13,266 nucleotides of DNA from DASRVA01 sp050732935. GTDB taxonomy: Bacteria; Gemmatimonadota; Gemmatimonadetes; JACCXV01; JAHWKZ01. Below the pieces are notes generated by a model. That model did no database searches and had not been told where the DNA came from. It was given only the letters and a program-made list of their open reading frames with translations. Location: positions 1-13,266 of the forward strand of contig JBOHRW010000019.1 in assembly GCA_050732935.1 (NCBI GenBank), given 5' to 3'. How positions within the stretch are numbered: position 1 is the stretch's first letter; each line of letters begins with the position of its first letter. A program made the translations under genes and the position numbers. Of this stretch, positions 1 to 8,085 are shown one piece after another.

Positions 1-107
1 ACGCGCGCCCCCTCCCGGGCCAGCAGCCGCGCGGCCGCGATCCCCGAGCGGGCCAGACCCAACACCCCGACCCGGGCCCCCTCCACCGGAACCGGCGGGG
101 CGGTCAC
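1..107 (-). CDS. murD: UDP-N-acetylmuramoylalanine--D-glutamate ligase MurD, N-terminal fragment
   Basis: Only the first 35 codons are present; the gene runs off the low-coordinate edge. MurD adds D-glutamate to UDP-MurNAc-L-Ala in the cytoplasm, the second amino-acid step of peptidoglycan precursor synthesis. The visible residues after a short Pro-rich start are VGVLGLARSGIAAARLLARE, the Rossmann-like N-terminal UDP-binding segment (GxxxSG) typical of MurD. The GTG start (105-107) overlaps the mraY TGA stop as GTGA, the same coupling used at murE/murF in this window. Placement directly after mraY is the classic dcw order. The ATP-binding and C-terminal domains are outside the window, so completeness cannot be judged. 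Confidence 0.9.
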   Translation of the reverse strand, partial: MTAPPVPVEGARVGVLGLARSGIAAARLLAREGAR

Positions 108-1189
108 CGGATCTTCAGCGTGGAGGCGGCCAGCAGCGCGCACAGGATCCCGAGGATGTAGAAGCGCATCACGATCTTCTCCTCTTCCCAGCCGCTCAGC
201 TCGAAATGGTGGTGCAGCGGGCTCATCTTGAACACCCGCTTGCCGCGCAGCTTGAAGGAGGCCACCTGGATGATCACCGACAGCGTCTCCAGCACGAAGA
301 CACCACCCACGAAGACGAGGACGAACTCCATCTTGAGCAGGACCGCCAGGGTCCCGAAGGCCCCGCCCAGCGCCAGCGAGCCGGTGTCGCCCATGAACAC
401 CTGCGCCGGGTGGGCGTTGAACCACAGAAAGCCGAGCGCCGCGCCGAGCAGGGCCAGGCAGTAGATGGTCAGCTCGCCACCTCCGGGGACATACAGGATC
501 TGCAGGTACTGGGACCAGTCGGCCCGTCCGATGATGTACGCGAACGCAGCGAACGCCGCGGCCGCGATGGCGGCCAGGCCGATCGCCAGGCCGTCCAGGC
601 CGTCGGTCAGGTTGACGGCGTTCGTGGAGGCGATCACCACCAGGATGATGAAGGGAATGTAGAAGGGCCCGAAGTCCACGAAGCGGTCCTTGAAGAACGG
701 CACCGGCGTCATCGTGGTCAGGTCTCCGTAGACGGGATTCAGGTAGAGCCATGCGCCGATGATCACCCCCAGCAGCACCTGGCCGACGATCTTCTGCATC
801 GCGATCAGGCCCTTGGACTGCCGCTTCACGACCTTCAGGTAGTCATCGAGGAATCCCAGCCCACCCATCCAGATGGTGGCCACGAGCACGATCTGGATGA
901 ACGGCTCGCTCAGATCGGCCCAGAGGAGGGTCGGGATCACGGTCGCCAGGATGATCAGCACGCCGCCCATGGTGGGCGTGCCGGCCTTGGCGTAATGGGC
1001 CTCGGGGCCCTCCTGCCGGATCATCTGGCCGGCCCGGAGGTGGCGCAGCTTGCGGATCACCCAGGGTCCGAGGAGGAAGGCGAGGACGAGCGCGGTCACG
1101 GTCGCGTAGGCGGCGCGGAAGGTGATGTAGCGGAAGAGATTGAAGAAGGTGTACTGGTCGGCGAGCGGAACGAGGAGGTCGTAGAGCAT
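104..1189 (-). CDS. mraY: Phospho-N-acetylmuramoyl-pentapeptide-transferase MraY
   Basis: MraY is the integral membrane enzyme that transfers phospho-MurNAc-pentapeptide from UDP to undecaprenyl phosphate, making lipid I. The 361-residue product has the family's usual length and about ten hydrophobic segments. Visible hallmarks are GTPTMGG (70-76), the catalytic Asp pair D115-D116 in FLDDY, NLTDGLDGL (193-201), FNAHPAQVFMGDTGSLALGG with D268, the HHH motif at 326-328 and the C-terminal TLKIR. The frame stays open far upstream through murF, but homology begins at MLYDLLVPL, so I chose the ATG at 1187-1189. It shares one base with the murF stop (TGATG), with GGAAGG upstream as a possible ribosome site. 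Nothing looks damaged. Confidence 0.98.
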   Translation of the reverse strand: MLYDLLVPLADQYTFFNLFRYITFRAAYATVTALVLAFLLGPWVIRKLRHLRAGQMIRQEGPEAHYAKAGTPTMGGVLIILATVIPTLLWADLSEPFIQIVLVATIWMGGLGFLDDYLKVVKRQSKGLIAMQKIVGQVLLGVIIGAWLYLNPVYGDLTTMTPVPFFKDRFVDFGPFYIPFIILVVIASTNAVNLTDGLDGLAIGLAAIAAAAFAAFAYIIGRADWSQYLQILYVPGGGELTIYCLALLGAALGFLWFNAHPAQVFMGDTGSLALGGAFGTLAVLLKMEFVLVFVGGVFVLETLSVIIQVASFKLRGKRVFKMSPLHHHFELSGWEEEKIVMRFYILGILCALLAASTLKIR

Positions 1190-2583
1190 CAGCGCCCGCC
1201 TTCCACCGCCGTCACGCCGTTCACGCACGCCTCGCGGACCCGCGCCACGATCTCCTCCAGCGCCGCGCCGCGGCTGGCCTTGAACAGAACCGCGTCGCCG
1301 GGGGCGAGGTTCTCGACCAGCCAGCGGACGGCCTCGTCCCGGTCGACGCGCTCGCTCGCGAGGCTCTCGGCCTCCGCTCCACGGGCGATGGGCTCGGCCC
1401 CGGCATCGACCGCGAGGACCACGTCGACCAGGCCGGCCAGCGACCGGCCGAGCGCCTCGTGCAGCTCGGCGCCTCTCTCCCCCAGCTCGAGCATCTCGCC
1501 GAGGACCGCCACCCGGCGGCGAACGCCGGCCAGATCGGCCAGCGAGGACGCGGCGGACAGGACGCTGTCCGGGTTGGCGTTGTAGCAGTCGACGAGGGCG
1601 GTGATCTCCCCCCAGCGCTCGAGCTGCATCCGCATGGGCAGGCCCTCGGGTTCGGCCAGGCCGCAGGCGATGGCCGTCTCGTCCAGCCCCGCCTCGCGGC
1701 CCACCGCTACCGCGGCCAGCGCGTTGACGACGTTGTGGCGGCCGACGAGCCGCAGCCGGTAGGTCCGGCCGTCCAGGTCGATCAGGCCGCGACCCTCGTC
1801 GTCGAGGCGCCAGCGCTCGGGCCGCAGGTCGTTGTGAGGCTCCAGGCCATAGGCGAGCGTCCGGCAGCCGACCCCCCGGACCGCCTCGCGGAGCAGTGGC
1901 TGATCGCCACAGTAGATCAGCAGGCCGTCCGGCGGCAGGGCCCTCCCCAGCGCCAGCTTCTCGTCGAGCACGGCTTCGATCGACCCCATCCCCTCGAGGT
2001 GCGACGCCGCGACGTTGGTGACGATGCCGATCTCCGGGCGGGAGATCCGGGCCAGCGGGGCGATCTCGCCGGGCCGGTTCATTCCCAGCTCCACGACCGC
2101 CCACTCGTGTCCGTCCTCCAGCTCCAGCAGGGTCAGGGGGACGCCCACCTGGTTGTTCAGGTTGCCGACCGTGCGGGCGGTGGCGAACCGCTGCGAGAGC
2201 ACGGCCGCCACCAGCTCCTTGGTGGTCGTCTTGCCGTTCGAGCCGGTGACCGCCACCACGCGGACGGGAAGACGCGCCCGGTGCCAGCGCGCCAGCGCCT
2301 GGAGCGCCGACCGACCGTCGTCCACCGGCCAGAACGCGATCCGGTCACGCCCTTCGAAGGGGATGTCCCGGCCGACCGCCCCGGTCGCGCCCGCCTCGAC
2401 GGCGTCGGGGAGGAAGCGCTGCCCATCGTAGCGCTCTCCGCGCAGGGCCACGAACAGCTCCCCGGGCCTGAGCCTTCGGCTGTCGATCGTAACACCCTGA
2501 AAGATCGCGCCGGGCAGCGGCGGTCGTTCGGGAGATCGACCCAGGGCGGCGGTCACGTCGGCGACCGAGAGCCGCGGGGTCAC
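1189..2583 (-). CDS. murF: UDP-N-acetylmuramoyl-tripeptide--D-alanyl-D-alanine ligase MurF
   Basis: MurF is the cytoplasmic ATP-dependent ligase that adds D-Ala-D-Ala to UDP-MurNAc-tripeptide, completing the pentapeptide for MraY. The 464-residue length is normal. An N-terminal UDP-substrate domain (IDSRRLRPGELFVAL, 33-47) precedes the central ATPase with P-loop GSNGKTT (114-120), then GNLNNQVGVPLTLL (140-153), ELGMN (165-169) and the later DCYNANPDS that opens the C-terminal domain. The GTG start (2581-2583) overlaps the murE stop as GTGA, and GGGAGG lies 7 nt upstream inside murE, so both coupling and a good ribosome site support it. The family call is secure. Confidence 0.98.
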   Translation of the reverse strand: MTPRLSVADVTAALGRSPERPPLPGAIFQGVTIDSRRLRPGELFVALRGERYDGQRFLPDAVEAGATGAVGRDIPFEGRDRIAFWPVDDGRSALQALARWHRARLPVRVVAVTGSNGKTTTKELVAAVLSQRFATARTVGNLNNQVGVPLTLLELEDGHEWAVVELGMNRPGEIAPLARISRPEIGIVTNVAASHLEGMGSIEAVLDEKLALGRALPPDGLLIYCGDQPLLREAVRGVGCRTLAYGLEPHNDLRPERWRLDDEGRGLIDLDGRTYRLRLVGRHNVVNALAAVAVGREAGLDETAIACGLAEPEGLPMRMQLERWGEITALVDCYNANPDSVLSAASSLADLAGVRRRVAVLGEMLELGERGAELHEALGRSLAGLVDVVLAVDAGAEPIARGAEAESLASERVDRDEAVRWLVENLAPGDAVLFKASRGAALEEIVARVREACVNGVTAVEGGR

Positions 2584-4058
2584 CCTCGTCCCTCCCGGGA
2601 CGCAAGGGCCCGTTCCGCGATCGCGCGGTCGGAGAATGGATGCCTGATGGTTCCGATCAACTGATAGTCCTCGTCCCCTTTCCCCAGGAGGCAGACGACG
2701 TCTTCCGGCTGCGCCTCGGTGATCGCGCGCCCGATGGCCACCTCCCGATCGTCGATCCGTTCCCAGCGGGCCGTCGTCCCGGCGAAGCCCGGCAGCGTAT
2801 CCGCCATGATCCTCTCGAGAGGCTCCCGCCGCGGGTTGTCCACGGTGACGTACACGACATCCGCCAGACGACCCGCGACGCGCGCCATCTCGGGGCGCTT
2901 GCCGCGATCGCGCTCACCACCGCAGCCGAACACGCAGAAGATCCGCCTGGCTCCGCTCGCACGCACGGCCTTCAGGAGACGCTCGAAGGCGAGCGGCGTG
3001 TGAGCGTAGTCCACGATGGCGGTGATGCCCCCGCCCCGGTACACCTCGTAGCGTCCCGGCACGCGGCGCACCTCCGCCAGCGCCTCTCCCATCTCGGCCG
3101 GGCGGACCCCCAGCCCACCGCCGATCGCCGCCGCCGCCAAGGCGTTGGCGGCGTTGAATCGCCCGGCCAGGGCCAGCCGCGTCTCGAACCGTCCCGGCGG
3201 AGTGCGGATGACGAGTCGAGTCCCGTCCGGCGCCGCGTCGATGCGCTCGGCGTAGACGTCGGCCGTCGGATCCTCGAGGCTGTAGGTCCACGCCTCCCGC
3301 GGACCCGCGTCGAGAAACCGCCGCCCCCACGGGTCATCCAGGTTCACGGCCGCGAAGGCGTCCTGCTCGGCGAGCAAGCGGAAGAAGCGCAGCTTGACCT
3401 CGCCATAGCGTTCCAGGGTACCATGGAAGTCCAGGTGTTCCTCGCTCAGGTTCGTGAACGCGCCGGCCCGGAAGTGGACACCTCCGACCCGGCCCAGCTC
3501 GATGGCGTGGCTCGAGACCTCCATGCTGACCGCCGTCACGCCGTCCTCCCCGAGGTCACGGAGAACGCGCGCCAGGTCGGGCGCCTCGGGGGTCGTGAAA
3601 CCGGTCGTGAAGACGCGCTCGCCGCGCCGCATCCCGAGCGTGCCGATGATGGCCGTGTCCCCGTGCCGCCGTCCGAGCACGGCGGCAATCAGGAAGGACG
3701 TCGTGGTCTTGCCATTCGTCCCGGTCACCCCCACGACGTCGAGTCGATGCGTCACGTCGCCGTACACGCGATGGGCGATCGGTCCGAGCGCCGAGCGCAC
3801 CTGCTCCACCAGGATGGCCGGAACCGGCCACGGCCCCGGGCGCGATACCAGCACGGCGCGCGCGCCCTTGGACACGGCGTCAGCGACGAACTCGTGGCCG
3901 TCCTTCTCGAACCCCGGCACGGCGGCGAACAGGCTCCCCGCCTCGATCCGCCGGCTGTCGACCGCGACCCCGTCGACCCGGGCGTCGGCGTCGCCTTCGA
4001 CCCGCCCACCGACGAGGCGCGCGAGCTCGGCGAGAGAAGGCGAAGGAGCGGGGCTCAC
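2580..4058 (-). CDS. murE: UDP-N-acetylmuramoyl-L-alanyl-D-glutamate--2,6-diaminopimelate ligase MurE
   Basis: MurE adds the third stem-peptide residue to UDP-MurNAc-L-Ala-D-Glu in the cytoplasm. The 492-residue protein has VDSRRIEAGSLFAAVPG (33-49), P-loop GTNGKTTT (113-120), TTPEAPDL (155-162), EVSSHAI (180-186), the Lys expected to be carbamylated (K222 in YGEVKLRF), VDYAHTP (349-355) and DNPR (407-410). DNPR is the signature of meso-diaminopimelate-adding enzymes, as opposed to the lysine type. The later motif reads GKGDEDYQ (459-466), where GKGHE is usual: His is replaced by Asp. The start is GTG, 16 nt after the ftsI stop; a perfect hairpin fills that gap and no clear Shine-Dalgarno sequence is seen there. 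Confidence 0.97.
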   Translation of the reverse strand: MSPAPSPSLAELARLVGGRVEGDADARVDGVAVDSRRIEAGSLFAAVPGFEKDGHEFVADAVSKGARAVLVSRPGPWPVPAILVEQVRSALGPIAHRVYGDVTHRLDVVGVTGTNGKTTTSFLIAAVLGRRHGDTAIIGTLGMRRGERVFTTGFTTPEAPDLARVLRDLGEDGVTAVSMEVSSHAIELGRVGGVHFRAGAFTNLSEEHLDFHGTLERYGEVKLRFFRLLAEQDAFAAVNLDDPWGRRFLDAGPREAWTYSLEDPTADVYAERIDAAPDGTRLVIRTPPGRFETRLALAGRFNAANALAAAAIGGGLGVRPAEMGEALAEVRRVPGRYEVYRGGGITAIVDYAHTPLAFERLLKAVRASGARRIFCVFGCGGERDRGKRPEMARVAGRLADVVYVTVDNPRREPLERIMADTLPGFAGTTARWERIDDREVAIGRAITEAQPEDVVCLLGKGDEDYQLIGTIRHPFSDRAIAERALASREGRG

Positions 4059-4074
4059 GGCGCCGACCGGCGCC
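4059..4074 (-). other. Hairpin exactly filling the ftsI-murE gap
   Basis: On the minus strand the 16 nt between the ftsI TGA and the murE GTG read GGCGCC-GGTC-GGCGCC. This folds as a 6-bp all-GC stem with a 4-nt loop. There is no following T-run, so it is not an intrinsic terminator. It covers the place where a ribosome site for murE would be, so it may tie murE initiation to ribosomes arriving from ftsI. The role is inference; the structure is read directly. Confidence 0.5.
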
Positions 4075-6123
4075 TCAACGGCTATCCCGGACGCGTATGA
4101 CCTCGCCGCGGCTCACGATCTCGCCGGGCTCGGGTGACTGGGTGACGATCCGTCCCGTTCCCTCGAAGGACAGGCGCAGATGAAGGCGCGAGGCGCGCCC
4201 GACCGCCTCACGCAGCGACAGGCCCGTGAAGTCGGGGATCTTGACGTGGACCCGCGGATCGAAGACGATCTCCAGCTCGCCGTCCGTCCCGCCGGGCGCC
4301 TCGACGAACCCGGGGCCTGACGCGGAGGATTCTCCGGTGGGTTCCAGGGCGGCCTGAACGCCGGGCGCCTCGACGGGGTACGGCAGATCCCCGAATCCGT
4401 CGGATACCTTCCAGACGACGCGCTCGGGGGAGCGGAAGCCCTCGACCAGGGCCGGTGACTCGGTGATGACCTCGCTCATCAAGGCGTTACGCATCGTCTC
4501 CCGGAACACCGGCGCCGCCACCGCGCCACCGTAGAACGCGCCCTCCGGTTCGTCGATGCGCACGAAGATCACGTACTTCGCTTCGGTCGCCGGGAAGAAA
4601 CCCGCGAAGGACGACGTGTAGCGCCCTATCACGTAGCCGTGCTCCCCGGTCTTCCTGGCCGTTCCCGTCTTGCCGGCGACCGGGAGCATGTCGATCCCCG
4701 CGCTCCGCGCGGTCCCTCCCTCGACGACGCGGACGAGCGCTTGCCGCACCAGCTCGGCCGTTTCGCTCTCCATCACGCGGCGCACGGTCTGCGGCCGACC
4801 TTCATATTCCATCCCCCCCGAAGGATCGACGATCCGGCTCACCAGGTAGGGGCGCAGCAGCTTCCCTCCGTTGGCTATCGCCGCGTAGGCCATCGCCATC
4901 TGCATCGAGGTCACCATCACCTCGTATCCCATCGCCAGCGAGGCCATGGTGAGCCCGGACCACTCGTCGGGGCGCTTGAGCATCCCGCGCGGCTCACCCG
5001 GGAAATCGAGCCCCGTGGGAAGACCGAAGCCGAAACGCCGCCCGTACTCGTAGAAGAGCTCGGGGCCGAGACGCTCGGCCAGCTTCACCGCGCAGATGTT
5101 GGAGGACTCCTCGATGACCTCCTCGACCGTCAACATGCCGTACGGATGGACGTCCCGCAGGATCCGCCCGTCGTGGTTCCAGACCCCGTTCTCGCAGAAC
5201 AGGGAGTCGGCCGGCGTCGCGAGGTTCTCTTCGTAGAGTCCCGTCAGCGTCACGATCTTCAAGGTCGACCCGGGCTCGAACTGGAACACCACGGCCTCGT
5301 TCCGCTGCGGCCTTCGGCTGCCAGGCTGGAGCACGGGCCTCGAGGAGAGGGCCAGCACCTCGCCTGTCCGCGGATCGACAACCACCACGCTGCCCGACTT
5401 GGCCCGCGTCTTCTCCATCGCCTCGTCGAGCGCGGAATCGACGATCTCCTGGAGGGCGACGTCGATGGTGAGGTACACATCGTTGCCGTCGACGGGAGGC
5501 TCCACCGGCCACGTGAAGTTGGGAAACTCGCGGCCCAGCGCGTCCCGCTGATGCACGGCGTATCCGGGCTCGCCCCGGAGCTCCTCGTCGTACTGGAGCT
5601 CGATCCCCTCGATGCCATGGTTGTCCACGTTGACGCGACCGAGGACGCTCGCCGCCAGCTGGCCATAGGGATGATGCCGGATGTGGTAGGTCTCGACTCC
5701 CACGCCCTCGAGACGAGCCGCTTCGATCTTCTTGACCGTCTCCCGCTGGACCCCGCGGATCAGCCGCACGTACCAGCCGCCGCGCGCGATCCTGCGCCGG
5801 AGCTCGGCTTCGTCGTAGGAGAGGATACCGGTCAGTTCCGAGACGAATGCGTCGATGTCGCCGATCCGGCGCGGGACGAGGTAGAGCCCGTACTGCTCTC
5901 GATTGACCGCCAGCGGTACGCCGTTGCGGTCGTAGATGGTGCCGCGCTCGGGAGGGATCTCGACGCGTTTCTTTTGCTGTCGCTGGGCCGCGGCCAGGTA
6001 ACGCTCGTGGCCGATGACCTGGATCTCGAAGAACGACCAGCCTACCCAGCCGCCGAAGAGGAGCAGCGAGAGGAACAGCCAGCTCTGCCGTCGACGGGCG
6101 ATTTTGAGGCGCTCTGGTTCCAC
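4075..6123 (-). CDS. ftsI: Septal peptidoglycan transpeptidase FtsI (class B PBP3) with C-terminal PASTA domain
   Basis: FtsI cross-links septal peptidoglycan as a single-pass inner-membrane protein with its catalytic domain outside. The 682-residue product has a basic N-terminus, one membrane segment (about 15-33), a class B dimerisation region starting at the conserved RGTIYDRNGVPLA (60-72), and the penicillin-binding domain with S286-TLK-289 (active-site Ser), S340-S-N-342 and K485-TG-487. An acidic, Pro/Gly-rich linker (about 570-622) leads to one PASTA domain (about 625-678: VKIPDFTGLSLREAV and later SPEPGE). The GTG start follows AGGGGGAG. The 54-nt gap to ftsL holds nothing else I recognise. 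PASTA-bearing homologues include sporulation SpoVD, but the dcw position favours FtsI. It partners with FtsL and FtsW. Confidence 0.96.
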   Translation of the reverse strand: MEPERLKIARRRQSWLFLSLLLFGGWVGWSFFEIQVIGHERYLAAAQRQQKKRVEIPPERGTIYDRNGVPLAVNREQYGLYLVPRRIGDIDAFVSELTGILSYDEAELRRRIARGGWYVRLIRGVQRETVKKIEAARLEGVGVETYHIRHHPYGQLAASVLGRVNVDNHGIEGIELQYDEELRGEPGYAVHQRDALGREFPNFTWPVEPPVDGNDVYLTIDVALQEIVDSALDEAMEKTRAKSGSVVVVDPRTGEVLALSSRPVLQPGSRRPQRNEAVVFQFEPGSTLKIVTLTGLYEENLATPADSLFCENGVWNHDGRILRDVHPYGMLTVEEVIEESSNICAVKLAERLGPELFYEYGRRFGFGLPTGLDFPGEPRGMLKRPDEWSGLTMASLAMGYEVMVTSMQMAMAYAAIANGGKLLRPYLVSRIVDPSGGMEYEGRPQTVRRVMESETAELVRQALVRVVEGGTARSAGIDMLPVAGKTGTARKTGEHGYVIGRYTSSFAGFFPATEAKYVIFVRIDEPEGAFYGGAVAAPVFRETMRNALMSEVITESPALVEGFRSPERVVWKVSDGFGDLPYPVEAPGVQAALEPTGESSASGPGFVEAPGGTDGELEIVFDPRVHVKIPDFTGLSLREAVGRASRLHLRLSFEGTGRIVTQSPEPGEIVSRGEVIRVRDSR

Positions 6124-6177
6124 GTCTCCCCCTGGCGGTCAGCTCGTGCCTCGCGAGTCGAACGCGCTTGTGAGCTC

Positions 6178-6621
6178 CTATCGACTCGTCAGGGCCAGCG
6201 CCTCGTCCTGGAACAACCTGTCCAACCACCGCTGCCAGGGACCGTCCGTCGTTCCTTCCGGCTCATCCTCCACGACGGTCCCGCCGACGGTCGGATCCAC
6301 GACCGGCAGCCACACCAGGTCCTCCTCCTCGGGGGTAGCCATACCGAGACGCCGCTCGGCGTCGCGGACGACTCTCTCGCGGGTCGTAAGGGAGGCGATC
6401 GAGCGCGTCAGGTCCTCGTTCGCAACCTCGAGCTCCTGGGCGGTCTTCCGCAGCTCGACCACGTGGTTCGACCATCTGAGCGCCACCGACTGTACGTAGA
6501 TCTTTCCCACCACTACCACGGCGGCCAGCAGCAGCAGCGCCGGAAGGTATCGAAGCAGGAAGCTGTCGCGGCGGCGGCGGCGGCGTTCGATCTTCTGGTA
6601 CTCGCGAACATAGGCGTTCAT
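6178..6621 (-). CDS. ftsL: Cell division protein FtsL
   Basis: FtsL is a small bitopic divisome protein that joins FtsB/DivIC and FtsQ and helps activate FtsWI. The 147-residue product has a very basic cytoplasmic tail (ERRRRRR at 12-18, encoded by a CGG-type triplet run near 6567-6585), one membrane segment (about 21-43), a periplasmic coiled-coil stretch (about 46-92) and RRLGMATPEEEDLVWLP (90-106), matching the LGM...P pattern that ends FtsL coiled coils. FtsL diverges strongly in sequence, so position between rsmH and ftsI is a large part of the call. The ATG start has an excellent ribosome site (GGAGG, 8 nt upstream) and lies 13 nt after rsmH. An acidic C-terminal tail of about 40 residues is longer than in E. 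coli FtsL. Confidence 0.88.
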   Translation of the reverse strand: MNAYVREYQKIERRRRRRDSFLLRYLPALLLLAAVVVVGKIYVQSVALRWSNHVVELRKTAQELEVANEDLTRSIASLTTRERVVRDAERRLGMATPEEEDLVWLPVVDPTVGGTVVEDEPEGTTDGPWQRWLDRLFQDEALALTSR

Positions 6622-6634
6622 CGTGGCTCCCTCC

Positions 6635-7657
6635 TCAAGCCGCGAGCTTCTTCTCGACCGCCCGCAGCCGGGCGCTGCGGGAACGGGGGTTTCGGGCGAT
6701 CTCGTCCTCGGAGGGAACCACCGGCCGGCGCGTAAGGATCGTGACCTCGGAACGCTTGTCGCAGCGGCACACCGGAAAATCGGGCGGGCAAACGCAGTCT
6801 GCGGCCAGCTCGCGGAAATACCGCTTCACCATGCGATCCTCGAGCGAATGATAGGCGATGACCGCGAGCCGACCTCCGGGCACGAGCCTGTCGGTGCAGA
6901 GCTCGAGGCCCCGGGCCAGCGCGTCGAGCTCGTCGTTGACCATGATCCGGAGCGCCTGGAACACCCGCGCCACCGACTTGAGCCGGTGGGCGCTCGAGGG
7001 GACGGCCGACTCGACCACCGCCCGCAGGCGGCCCGTGGTCTCGATCGGCGCCCGCTCACGCTCCCGGACGATGGCTCGCGCGATACGCATCGCATGACGT
7101 TCCTCGCCGTACTCGCGGAGCACGCGGGCGATCGTGGAAAGTTCGGCGCGCGACAACCATTCCCGCACAGGTTCCCCTCTGGGCCCCATCCGCATATCCA
7201 GTGGAGCGTCCCGGCGGTAGCTGAAGCCGCGCGCCTCATCGTCGATCTGAGCCGAGGAAACGCCGAGGTCGAGCAGAGCCCCGTCCAAGAGTACCCGCTC
7301 GAGCCCCGGCGTCCGGTCGACCTCGGCGAAGTTCATGTCGTGGATCACGACCCGTCTTCCGAAGCGCGCCAGGCGCTCGCGAGCCGCCGTGACGGCGGCT
7401 GGGTCGCGGTCGAGTCCGATCAGCCGCCCGTCGGGGCCGGAAGCCTCGAGAATGGCCTCGGCGTGACCGCCGCCGCCCACCGTCCCGTCCAGGTACGTCC
7501 CGCCGCTTCTGGGTCTCAGCAACTCGATCGTCTCCGTCAGCAATACCGGTTCGTGGAACAAGTGGTCGGTGGCAGAAATCCCCGTCACGCACCGAGCGGG
7601 CCGATGCGCCCGCCGAACAAGGTGCGACGATGGCGCCGCCCCGCCACCGATCGTCAC
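6635..7657 (-). CDS. rsmH: 16S rRNA (cytosine(1402)-N(4))-methyltransferase RsmH (MraW)
   Basis: RsmH methylates N4 of C1402 in the decoding centre of 16S rRNA using S-adenosylmethionine. The protein shows HEPVLLTETIELL, the SAM-binding motif YLDGTVGGGGHAEAIL, LIGLDRDP, LLDLGVSSAQID, ARGFSYRRDAPLDMRM, VFQALRIMVNDEL, VIAYHSLEDRMVKRYF and the C-terminal NPRSRSARLRAVEK. Two GTG starts are possible. At 7657 it overlaps the mraZ stop as GTGA and gives 340 residues, with 23 extra N-terminal residues of unconserved look. At 7588 it gives 317 residues, closer to the family length, after a 65-nt gap. Neither has a strong ribosome site. I list the coupled start, in keeping with other junctions here; the shorter form is a real alternative. 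Confidence 0.95.
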   Translation of the reverse strand: MTIGGGAAPSSHLVRRAHRPARCVTGISATDHLFHEPVLLTETIELLRPRSGGTYLDGTVGGGGHAEAILEASGPDGRLIGLDRDPAAVTAARERLARFGRRVVIHDMNFAEVDRTPGLERVLLDGALLDLGVSSAQIDDEARGFSYRRDAPLDMRMGPRGEPVREWLSRAELSTIARVLREYGEERHAMRIARAIVRERERAPIETTGRLRAVVESAVPSSAHRLKSVARVFQALRIMVNDELDALARGLELCTDRLVPGGRLAVIAYHSLEDRMVKRYFRELAADCVCPPDFPVCRCDKRSEVTILTRRPVVPSEDEIARNPRSRSARLRAVEKKLAA

Positions 7658-8085
7658 AGATACCGGAGAAGCCAGCCGTCCAGCTCCTCGCCGGAGCCGG
7701 CGACGTAATTCGCGTAGCGCTCAGGGTTCCACATCTCGATCACCTCGCCGGCTCCCACGAACGTCACCTCTCCCTCGATCCCGACGAGCTCCAGGAGGCG
7801 CTGAGGAGTCGAGATCCGTCCCTGGCCGTCGACCGGAGTCTCCACGGTGTTCTGCATCATCTGCAGGTAGAGTCGACGCTGCCTGGGATCGACCCGCGCC
7901 TTCTGACGCTCGAGACGCTCCACGACCTTCTCCCACTCGGGAAAGGGATAGAGAAACAGGCATTCCCCCCCGATCCCGCGCGTAGCGACGAAGCACTGTC
8001 CGGCCTCCCCGTTTCGGAACCGTGCCGGCAGGCTGACTCGGCCCTTGTCATCGAGCGAGTGGGTGAACTGACCCAGAAATGGCGT
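7654..8085 (-). CDS. mraZ: Transcriptional regulator MraZ, apparently with an ACG start
   Basis: MraZ is a ring-forming DNA-binding protein with two SpoVT-AbrB-type domains; in E. coli it represses its own dcw cluster. Both half-sites are present: FLGQFTHSLDDKGRVSLPARFR at the N-terminus and ETPVDGQGRISTPQRLLELVGI in the second half, with CLFLYPFPEWEKV between. The first ATG, GTG or TTG in this frame is the GTG at 7923, deep inside the conserved domain. Upstream the frame is closed by TGA at 8095-8097. Between them, ACG at 8083-8085 lies 5 nt after GAGGGG, gives TPFLGQF at the usual MraZ N-terminus and yields 143 residues, the normal length. Alternatives are a +1 frameshift from an ATG at 8096-8098, or a sequence error. 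Family certain; start unusual. Confidence 0.9.
   Translation of the reverse strand, partial: TPFLGQFTHSLDDKGRVSLPARFRNGEAGQCFVATRGIGGECLFLYPFPEWEKVVERLERQKARVDPRQRRLYLQMMQNTVETPVDGQGRISTPQRLLELVGIEGEVTFVGAGEVIEMWNPERYANYVAGSGEELDGWLLRYL

Noticed and set aside
206..1585. Long plus-strand open frame opposite mraY and murF
   Set aside because: It is antisense to two conserved genes, is rich in His/Gln/Arg/Asp as expected from a reversed GC-rich frame, and resembles no family.
1190..2104. Upstream extension of the mraY frame to 666 codons
   Set aside because: The extra sequence is Arg/Gly/Pro-rich and overlaps murF in another frame; homology to MraY starts exactly at the ATG at 1189.
2640..4100. 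Plus-strand frame of nearly 500 codons opposite murE
   Set aside because: Shadow of murE codon bias; low-complexity composition and no recognisable domain.
6567..6585. CGG triplet run as a distinct repeat element
   Set aside because: It simply encodes the Arg run in the FtsL cytoplasmic tail, a normal positive-inside signal.
4639..6735. Plus-strand frame of about 700 codons opposite ftsI and ftsL
   Set aside because: Runs antisense across two real genes and their gap; no domain or ribosome site.
7654..7923. mraZ as an 89-codon gene starting at GTG 7923
   Set aside because: This removes the first SpoVT-AbrB half, which is present and conserved upstream in the same frame up to 8079.
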